From positions 1 to 11,209 of the forward strand of contig DUJX01000073.1 in the NCBI GenBank assembly GCA_013329575.1: a DNA stretch of 11,209 nucleotides, given 5' to 3'. Under the pieces are notes generated by a model. The model saw nothing but the letters and a program-made list of their open reading frames with translations. It did no database searches and was not told where the DNA came from. Source of the DNA: Halobacteria archaeon (lineage in GTDB: Archaea > Halobacteriota > Methanoliparia > Methanoliparales > Methanoliparaceae). Shown here one piece after another: positions 7,051-11,209 of the stretch (its first letter is position 1; each line of letters starts with the position of its first letter). Made by a program: the position numbers and the translations under genes.

Positions 7051-8025
7051 ATGGATATAATCTTAACAGCATTTATCTTTGCATTTTTTATAGATTTAGT
7101 CTTTGGCGAACCTGGTACGGTATTCCATCCTGTTGTCTGGTTGGGCAAGGTTATAGATAAATTGGCTGGTTTTGGATTAAGCATAAATAAAAAAAATGCC
7201 AAAAAAGCGTATGGTTTTTTTATCTTGGTTTTTTTATCCATCATCTCTATCTTATTGGGATATCTCATTCAGACGATCTTGGTCGATTATCTAGATCCGC
7301 TTATCGCTATCCTTATTCTGGCTTACCTTATTAAAAGTTGTTTCTCTTTTAATCTCCTCGTAACTTCTGCTTATTCGGTATATACAGCGTTGAGGGAGAA
7401 TAACATCGAAAAAAGTCGAGTTTTGGTAGGTAATATCGTCAGCAGAGATGTTAGCAATCTAAATAAGGAAGAGATAATCTCTGCATCAATAGAATCGACG
7501 GCTGAAAATTTTGTTGATAGTTTTTTGTCTCCTATCTTTTATTTTCTCCTGTTTGGTCTTCCGGGAATATTCTGTTTCAGAGTGGTTAATACTTTGGATG
7601 CGATGATAGGTTATAAAAACGAAAAATGGTCAGATATTGGTTTTGCATCTGCCAAATCGGACGATATACTCAATTTTATACCGAGCAGGATCTCTGTGGC
7701 GTTGCTTCTGATTTCATATATTCCATGGTATGTCAAAGATCGAAGATATCGGGATAAGCAACAAAATCGCCACATGCTCAAAAATATATTAAAAGAGAGA
7801 AAGAATGTTGAAAGTCCCAATTCCGGATACCCGATGGCATCCATAAGCGAGATATTAAGGGTACGATTGACAAAACGATCTTATTATCTGCTTGGAAGCG
7901 ATTATAATTACCCTCTGACTGAAGATATAATAAAGACCATAATTATAGTCTCGATCTCCTCTCTAATAACGGCTGTCATCTCTGTTTTGACGTTGTATTA
8001 TGCTAGCCTTCCGTTCTTTATCTAA
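7051..8025 (+). CDS. cbiB: Adenosylcobinamide-phosphate synthase (cobalamin biosynthesis membrane protein)
   Basis: CbiB/CobD-type membrane synthase joins aminopropanol phosphate (made by the upstream gene product) to cobyric acid (made by the divergent CobQ), giving adenosylcobinamide phosphate. The length of 324 residues is typical. Recognisable blocks are the N-terminal IDLVFGEPGTVFHPVVWLG (14-32), VSRDVSNLNKEEIISASIES (130-149), the acidic TAENFVDSFLSPIFY (150-164), VVNTLDAMIGYKNEKW (178-193), AKSDDILNFIPSR (201-213) and SPNSGYPMASISEILRVRL (255-273). Hydrophobic helices lie at about 1-18, 54-78, 83-106, 155-177, 211-228 and 296-318. It starts 5 nt after cobD, and its ribosome site GAGAGGA (7033-7039) is inside the cobD 3' end, implying coupled expression. 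In gene-naming schemes from Pseudomonas this enzyme is called CobD, which should not be confused with the upstream decarboxylase. Confidence 0.95.
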   Translation: MDIILTAFIFAFFIDLVFGEPGTVFHPVVWLGKVIDKLAGFGLSINKKNAKKAYGFFILVFLSIISILLGYLIQTILVDYLDPLIAILILAYLIKSCFSFNLLVTSAYSVYTALRENNIEKSRVLVGNIVSRDVSNLNKEEIISASIESTAENFVDSFLSPIFYFLLFGLPGIFCFRVVNTLDAMIGYKNEKWSDIGFASAKSDDILNFIPSRISVALLLISYIPWYVKDRRYRDKQQNRHMLKNILKERKNVESPNSGYPMASISEILRVRLTKRSYYLLGSDYNYPLTEDIIKTIIIVSISSLITAVISVLTLYYASLPFFI

Positions 8026-8114
8026 TCTATGCAGAGGCTTAAAACCAGATGTATGTGTCCTCATCTAATACCAAAAATTCCTGCTTTTTATATTGCCTTG
8101 CGATCTCATTTAAC

Positions 8115-8140
8115 GTTTTTTAGATAAAAAATAAAAAAAA
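8115..8140. terminator. Convergent T-tract terminators after cbiB and the DsbA-like gene
   Basis: On the + strand T6 (about 8115-8121) lies 90 nt after the cbiB stop. On the minus strand the A-runs 8126-8140 read as T8-A-T5, about 35 nt after the stop of the DsbA-like gene. Both are plausible oligo-T terminators. The rest of 8026-8172 shows no gene. Confidence 0.5.
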
Positions 8141-8172
8141 GTTTTTGCATATTATAAATTACTCATTTTTAC

Positions 8173-8793
8173 TCATATAAGAAACTCTTCTATAAACGTC
8201 TTGAGCGTTCCGTACTTTTGAGCTCCGCTCATCTTGTATCGTCCATCAACAACAATCGTAGGACTGGCATTAACTCCCAGAGCATAGGCTCTTTGCATAT
8301 CACTTAAAACGGCGTTTTTTGCTCGATCACTCTTGAAGTCATTCCTGAACCTTTCCATATCCAGACCGACATCCATGGCGCAGTCCAACAGAACATTGTC
8401 ATCGGCGATGTTTCTTGCTTCTGTTAGGTGTGCCATCTGAACCCTGTCAAAGTAATCCCAGTGTGCATTCTGCCCTCCAATCATCTCAGCGCTCTTGCAT
8501 GCCATAAGACCCGGCATCGAATAAGGATAATCGAACCCCCTCTTCTCCATTAGATCCGCCCTTATCCTATGTTCATCATCGTTCTCATTCGCTGCCCTCC
8601 AGTGGTTAAGTATCTCTCTCCTGCCAGATTCTTTTGAGCCGAACATGTCCGATATACTGTTTTTCTCAGGCGCAAGAGCAAAAGCCCTGTGTATTACCTC
8701 TATCTCAGGGTATTGTTTTACAATACTCCTCATCCTTGGAGAAAAAGTGTAAGCCCATGCACACAGCACATCATGGAAGAATTCAATCTTCAT
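8173..8793 (-). CDS. DsbA-family (FrnE-like) thioredoxin-fold protein with a single active-site cysteine
   Basis: The 206-residue protein fits the DsbA/FrnE branch of the thioredoxin fold. It starts with IEFFHDVLCAWAY (3-15), where FrnE-type proteins have DxxCPWCxxG. It has the long helical insertion (about 45-165) and then the cis-proline loop NASPTIVVDGRYKMSGAQ (175-192, cis-Pro P178) followed by a final helix. The usual CxxC is here C11-A-W-A14: the second cysteine is absent, so normal dithiol-disulfide exchange is not possible with this motif alone. Other cysteines are C99 and C138. The lack of a signal peptide implies a cytoplasmic protein. It may act as a monothiol isomerase, a glutathione-transferase-kappa/HCCA-isomerase-like enzyme or a low-molecular-weight-thiol protein. 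Local GC is near 50% in the lines I counted, above its neighbours, perhaps signalling transfer. No ribosome site is visible; the mRNA is probably leaderless. Confidence 0.8.
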   Translation of the reverse strand: MKIEFFHDVLCAWAYTFSPRMRSIVKQYPEIEVIHRAFALAPEKNSISDMFGSKESGRREILNHWRAANENDDEHRIRADLMEKRGFDYPYSMPGLMACKSAEMIGGQNAHWDYFDRVQMAHLTEARNIADDNVLLDCAMDVGLDMERFRNDFKSDRAKNAVLSDMQRAYALGVNASPTIVVDGRYKMSGAQKYGTLKTFIEEFLI

Positions 8794-8814
8794 AATTTAT
8801 CTATTCGTTGTCTG

Positions 8815-8827
8815 TTTAAATATTTTT
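8815..8827 (-). promoter_or_regulatory. Candidate TATA box of the DsbA-like gene
   Basis: Minus-strand AAAAATATTTAAA is centred about 27 nt upstream of ATG 8793. At archaeal TATA-to-start spacing this puts transcription initiation at or beside the ATG, fitting a leaderless mRNA and the lack of a ribosome site. Confidence 0.4.
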
Positions 8828-9005
8828 CTCCAAAAGAGAGACGGTGTGTAGTCCAAAAAGTATCTTATATCTGTTATAATTGCCTAAATGTGAGACTAAC
8901 AATAAAAAAGATGAACTGATTGATCAAGTCCAGTATAAATCCAGTATTAAAAAGTAGAGACAGTTATGACAAGATAAATATACATTGCTTACCGATTCCA
9001 CATTA

Positions 9006-9016
9006 TTTTAAATATA
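9006..9016 (+). promoter_or_regulatory. Candidate TATA box of the small membrane protein gene
   Basis: TTTTAAATATA lies 32-42 nt before ATG 9048, in a plausible archaeal TATA position giving a short leader that holds the ribosome site at 9036-9042. A nearby imperfect direct repeat TCCAGTATaaa/TCCAGTATtaaa (8929-8951) is the only other structure seen in this spacer. Confidence 0.4.
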
Positions 9017-9035
9017 GGAAACAATAATACATATT

Positions 9036-9042
9036 GAGGTGA
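9036..9042 (+). promoter_or_regulatory. Shine-Dalgarno site deciding the start at 9048
   Basis: GAGGTGA matches the 16S anti-Shine-Dalgarno complement and lies 5 nt before ATG 9048. An in-frame GTG at 9039 lies within the site itself and is therefore unlikely to be the start. Confidence 0.75.
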
Positions 9043-9047
9043 AAAAT

Positions 9048-9278
9048 ATGGCAAATAGAATAGTTAATACATTATGGGTTGTGGTTGTAGCGCTGATAGC
9101 ATCTCTGGTATCTATACTTCTCGGTATATTGTATTTTGGAATAACCTTGTGGGTAATAAAGGTAGCAACCGAATTCTTTTTTAGTGCTACTGTGGATGCA
9201 AACTGGGCTGTCCTGGCATCTGCGATCATCGCCACAGGCGCAATACTTGCCGGAGCTCTCGAGCGAAAGGCGGATTAA
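9048..9278 (+). CDS. Small two-helix membrane protein, unknown function
   Basis: The protein has 76 residues and I do not recognise a family. After the basic start MANRIVNT come a long hydrophobic stretch (about residues 8-36, rich in V/L/I/A), a short segment TEFFFSATVDANW, then a second hydrophobic helix rich in alanine and glycine (about 50-69) and the charged end LERKAD. This suggests a helical hairpin in the membrane with both ends on the same side, probably the cytoplasm given the Arg/Lys at both ends. A strong ribosome site and TATA-like box support a genuinely expressed single-gene unit. Its ordinary amino-acid composition and lack of a credible overlapping frame also favour a real gene. 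No cysteines, histidine clusters or other catalytic signs are present. Small proteins of this kind often associate with larger membrane complexes, but no partner can be named here. Confidence 0.75.
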   Translation: MANRIVNTLWVVVVALIASLVSILLGILYFGITLWVIKVATEFFFSATVDANWAVLASAIIATGAILAGALERKAD

Positions 9279-9298
9279 AAATCACAAAATCCATTTGC

Positions 9299-9327
9299 GA
9301 GATGATAGACTGGCAGATTAACATCTC
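9299..9327. repeat. Short inverted repeat (hairpin) after the small membrane gene
   Basis: GAGATG (9299-9304) pairs with CATCTC (9322-9327) around a 17-nt loop. It starts about 20 nt after the stop at 9278 and precedes the larger nested hairpin by 11 nt. It may belong to the same RNA or be a 3'-end structure of the membrane-protein mRNA. It is short enough to arise by chance. Confidence 0.35.
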
Positions 9328-9338
9328 TTCGATTAACG

Positions 9339-9400
9339 AACGGGTATGAATGATTTATCTCACGGATTAAAGATCCAGAGATTTCTTCTCCATACCCGTT
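9339..9400. ncRNA. Candidate structured RNA: three-part nested hairpin
   Basis: Three inverted repeats nest around one centre. The basal stem is AACGGGTATG (9339-9348) with CATACCCGTT (9391-9400), 10 perfect pairs. There follow an internal loop of exactly 8 nt on each side, a middle stem ATCTC (9357-9361) with GAGAT (9378-9382), an asymmetric AC/A bulge, and an apical stem GGAT (9364-9367) with ATCC (9373-9376) closed by a 5-nt loop. Nineteen pairs in order within 62 nt, outside any credible gene, suggest a folded RNA or a 3'-UTR element. Strand is undecided. The layout of basal stem, symmetric loop and upper stem recalls archaeal H/ACA guide RNAs, but no ANA box follows the basal stem on either strand. 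Confidence 0.4.
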
Positions 9401-9560
9401 TACGGGTTCTTTGCCATTACCCAATAAATAGCTCATTAGTTCCAAAACGACATAGGCATATACTCATTGTGAGGAGCAAGAATATAGGTAAGATTAAAAG
9501 TCCGTTGGATACTATAAAAAAGATAAAAAAAAGTCTTTTGATACAAAAATTAGTAAAGTG

Positions 9561-9576
9561 CGTGCCAGAAGGCACG
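9561..9576. terminator. GC-rich hairpin, probable terminator or RNA end
   Basis: CGTGCC (9561-9566) pairs perfectly with GGCACG (9571-9576) around AGAA, an island of GC in AT-rich DNA. On the + strand it is followed by AACCTTTT, like an intrinsic terminator. On the minus strand it lies about 50 nt beyond the fwdC stop and is followed by T-tracts at about 9546-9550 and 9525-9532. It could end the fwd operon transcript, a + strand RNA, or both. Confidence 0.5.
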
Positions 9577-9580
9577 AACC

Positions 9581-9606
9581 TTTTATAAAATGATTTATTA
9601 ATAAAT
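9581..9606. repeat. Two adjacent AT palindromes downstream of fwdC
   Basis: TTTTATAAAA (9581-9590) and ATTTATTAATAAAT (9593-9606) are both perfect palindromes, side by side 22 nt beyond the fwdC stop. AT-rich DNA makes such palindromes fairly common. They may be part of the termination zone, or a TATA-like element on either strand. Confidence 0.35.
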
Positions 9607-9627
9607 ATGCCTTATACAGATGAGTGA

Positions 9628-10410
9628 TCAAGGTCTTGCGGCCGGTTTAATATACAAAGACCCTTTTGCCCTTCTTACGGATAAATCCCCTGCATATTTT
9701 TCAAGGATGGCATTCTCTTTTGTCTCTTTACCAACATATTTGAAGGTAGGCAACCGATCTATCACGTCTCCCATCACGATCACCTCGCCGCCGGTCATCT
9801 CGCCTCCAGGCATTATGGCATCTCCTTTTATGGTTATCTTCCCTCCGCTCATCTCCATACCCGCAAGCATATCGGCATCTCCCTCTACTATGATCTCACC
9901 ACCGCTCATTTTCTCGCCTAAGTAAAGTCCCACATTGCCTTTTATGGTTATCTTTCCCCCGCTCATCCCACTCAACGCGCCTCTGTATGCACTACCGACA
10001 TAATCTTCTGCATCTCCCTCTATGATTATCTCTCCACCAGCCATCTCTTGGCCTGTCCACGAATCGGCATTGCCTTTTACGGTTATCCTTCCGCCTTGCA
10101 TCATGGCACCGCAACGCATATCTACGCTACCTTCGACTACGATCTCACCCCCGGTCATCCCTTCGCCTATTCTTTTTATCCGGTACGCATTGCCTTTTAT
10201 TATAATCCTCGTCTCATCTATTTTAGCGGTTTTATCCCCGTCTACGGATACATCAAATATATCTCTTAGTTTTACGACCTTGTTTCCCAAGTAAAGATCC
10301 AACTCTTCTATCTCTTCTTTAGTCTTATTTGAAAAATTATCTGGAGTTATCGCTTCTGCCTCTACAGGGATGCTCTTATCATATTTTAAACTCAAAATTA
10401 TCTCTTTCAT
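9628..10410 (-). CDS. fwdC: Formylmethanofuran dehydrogenase subunit C
   Basis: FwdC/FmdC is a structural subunit of the cytoplasmic tungsten or molybdenum formylmethanofuran dehydrogenase, which interconverts CO2 and formylmethanofuran at the start of methanogenesis or the end of its reversal. The length of 260 residues is normal. Residues 1-68 form the N-terminal region. From about 69 to 215 runs a right-handed beta-helix made of seven GGxIxVxGxxx repeats, with the GG pairs at about residues 87, 106, 125, 151, 170, 189 and 207. Repeat spacing is 18-19 residues, with one 26-residue step where YRGALSGM is inserted. The same helix forms the C-terminal domain of glutamate synthase. The last 45 residues include YAGDLSVRRAKGSLYI. 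It begins 7 nt after the fwdA stop, and its ribosome site GGTGAGG (10416-10422) overlaps that stop, so the genes are translationally coupled. Tungsten versus molybdenum type cannot be told from this subunit. Confidence 0.95.
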   Translation of the reverse strand: MKEIILSLKYDKSIPVEAEAITPDNFSNKTKEEIEELDLYLGNKVVKLRDIFDVSVDGDKTAKIDETRIIIKGNAYRIKRIGEGMTGGEIVVEGSVDMRCGAMMQGGRITVKGNADSWTGQEMAGGEIIIEGDAEDYVGSAYRGALSGMSGGKITIKGNVGLYLGEKMSGGEIIVEGDADMLAGMEMSGGKITIKGDAIMPGGEMTGGEVIVMGDVIDRLPTFKYVGKETKENAILEKYAGDLSVRRAKGSLYIKPAARP

Positions 10411-10415
10411 GCAAA

Positions 10416-10422
10416 CCTCACC
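10416..10422 (-). promoter_or_regulatory. Shine-Dalgarno site of fwdC overlapping the fwdA stop
   Basis: Minus-strand GGTGAGG contains the TGA stop of fwdA (10418-10420) and lies 5 nt before the fwdC ATG, a layout typical of translational coupling. Confidence 0.7.
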
Positions 10423-11209
10423 TTATAATCTGCTCTTGTTCTAACCTGCCACCTATTTTAGGATTGGTCTTTACCATATGCGGATTGGTAAGATATACAT
10501 CGCTGACACCATAATTGTTAAGACTGACCGTATAATAATTCGCAAACCAGTCTTTAAGATCGTCTTCTATTAATTCGTAATACCCATCAAACTCGGCATT
10601 AGTCCAATACGTCTTTCCTGAGACTATCTTTACTATCTGTCCATCTTTGACGAGTATCTCTCCACCTTTTATCGTATATTTTGCTGCAGAGAACGCTTTT
10701 TCAACTTTATCATACTCTTTTGATGGATCTATCTCATCAGGTTTTATATCATATATCGCAACGTCCGCGTCTGCTCCAACACCCAAATGTCCCTTCTCTT
10801 TCAGCTGGTACGATCTTGCCTGTGCAGCACGAGTAACTATAGCAATATCGTTCCAATCGTACTCTCGGTCCAAAGACGGAAGTATTGCTCGTTTATTGAC
10901 TGCATTATTTACCTGAGCGATCTCTTTTTCTCTTCTCTCTTTGCTCATCAAGAGTGATATTATCTCAGGATATTTAGTAAACGGCGCACCGTTTGGATGA
11001 TCCGTTGTTAGCCAGACCTGGTATGGATCATTTATCAGCAAAGCCGCCTCCATTCCTATAGCCCACTGGATAACGTTGACCGGTACCGTTGGAGAGTATA
11101 TCTCAGGTGTAACCCCACCACCGGTCTCAAGTTCCGTATCCGAATTGCTCCATTTAAAACCGGTTAGTTTCTGTAGACCAAACTCCAATGCACCATCTCC
11201 GGTCATCGT
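10418..11209 (-). CDS. fwdA: Formylmethanofuran dehydrogenase subunit A, C-terminal part (5' end outside window)
   Basis: FwdA is the amidohydrolase subunit that condenses formate with methanofuran, or cleaves formylmethanofuran, at a binuclear metal site. It is coupled by a tunnel to the formate-making FwdB subunit. The frame stays open to the window edge; 264 codons including stop are visible of a family length near 570. Counting from the first visible Met, VWLTTDHPNGAPFTKYPEI (64-82) carries the conserved aspartate D69 of the TTDHPNG motif, the catalytic Asp of the family. The Met/Gly-rich MTGDGALEFG block comes before it. After it come RAAQARSYQLKEKGHLGVGADAD (126-148) and the closing amidohydrolase beta strands YTIKGGEILVKDGQIV, typical of the superfamily. 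The lysine and histidine metal ligands lie upstream, out of view. The order A then C matches the fwdDBAC arrangement of many archaea, so other fwd subunits probably lie just beyond the edge. Confidence 0.95.
   Translation of the reverse strand, partial: TMTGDGALEFGLQKLTGFKWSNSDTELETGGGVTPEIYSPTVPVNVIQWAIGMEAALLINDPYQVWLTTDHPNGAPFTKYPEIISLLMSKERREKEIAQVNNAVNKRAILPSLDREYDWNDIAIVTRAAQARSYQLKEKGHLGVGADADVAIYDIKPDEIDPSKEYDKVEKAFSAAKYTIKGGEILVKDGQIVKIVSGKTYWTNAEFDGYYELIEDDLKDWFANYYTVSLNNYGVSDVYLTNPHMVKTNPKIGGRLEQEQIIR

Larger units (their letters stand above)
9279..9627. other. Gene-free stretch of about 350 nt with several inverted repeats
   Basis: No convincing protein gene lies between the small membrane gene and fwdC, which converge here. 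The stretch holds a 6-bp hairpin (9299-9327), a nested hairpin (9339-9400), a minor GGGT/ACCC pair (9404-9422), A-rich DNA (9511-9550), a GC hairpin (9561-9576) and AT palindromes (9581-9606). Only the hairpins deserve separate entries. Confidence 0.6.

Noticed and set aside
8929..8951. Imperfect tandem repeat TCCAGTATAAA/TCCAGTATTAAA upstream of the small membrane gene
   Set aside because: Only two short copies in AT-rich DNA; too weak to call a regulatory site or attachment site on its own.
9339..9400. Naming the nested hairpin an H/ACA guide RNA
   Set aside because: No ANA box follows the basal stem on either strand and no kink-turn is evident, so only a generic structured-RNA call is justified.
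9346..9588. An 80-codon open frame on the + strand in the spacer before fwdC
   Set aside because: It has no ribosome site, its ATG lies in the arm of the nested hairpin, it runs through the terminator-like GC hairpin, and the product is a basic, low-complexity peptide with no recognisable pattern.
9780..10210. Regularly spaced repeats that might be mistaken for a CRISPR-like array
   Set aside because: They are coding repeats of the FwdC beta helix, alternating and imperfect, inside an intact gene.
10022..10294. Open frames on the + strand opposite fwdC
   Set aside because: They are antisense shadows of the glycine-rich repeats; the translations are Pro/Ser/Ile-rich and repeat with the same period as fwdC.

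Overview
The window most likely comes from an anaerobic, methanofuran-using archaeon, a methanogen or methanogen/ANME-like euryarchaeote. The main evidence is the pair of genes for formylmethanofuran dehydrogenase subunits A and C at the right edge. Supporting evidence is archaeal-style signals: AT-rich TATA-like boxes about 25-30 nt upstream of several starts, T-tract terminators, and short or absent leaders next to strong GGAGG-type ribosome sites. The DNA is AT-rich, roughly 35-40% GC by eye. The exact lineage cannot be fixed from this sequence.

Left to right: the 3' part of threonine synthase (1-549, +) and a 240-nt spacer with T-tract terminators and a promoter. Next come two + strand genes that are not firmly assigned: a membrane-anchored coiled-coil protein (788-1573) and a protein with two Asp-rich motifs resembling squalene/phytoene synthases (1629-2447). 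A convergent terminator zone follows. Then a minus-strand CoA-disulfide reductase-like flavoprotein with a C-terminal rhodanese domain (2549-4222), preceded by a 24-bp near-perfect palindrome that looks like an operator.

The centre is a late cobalamin block. cbiP/cobQ (4346-5833, -) diverges from cobD (5909-7045, +) and cbiB (7051-8025, +) across a 75-bp shared promoter. Together these would amidate cobyrinate diamide to cobyric acid, make aminopropanol phosphate and attach it, giving adenosylcobinamide phosphate.

To the right lie a DsbA/FrnE-family protein lacking the second active-site cysteine and locally richer in GC (8173-8793, -), a small two-helix membrane protein (9048-9278, +), and about 350 nt without a credible gene. 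That stretch contains several inverted repeats, the best being a three-part nested hairpin at 9339-9400, a candidate structured RNA. The window ends with fwdC (9628-10410, -) and the C-terminal part of fwdA (10418 to the edge, -), translationally close and probably the distal end of a longer fwd operon.

No tRNA, rRNA, CRISPR array or insertion sequence was seen. The points most worth a second look are the nested hairpin, the operator-like palindrome, the single-cysteine DsbA-like protein and the unusual terpenoid-synthase-like protein with its coiled-coil partner.
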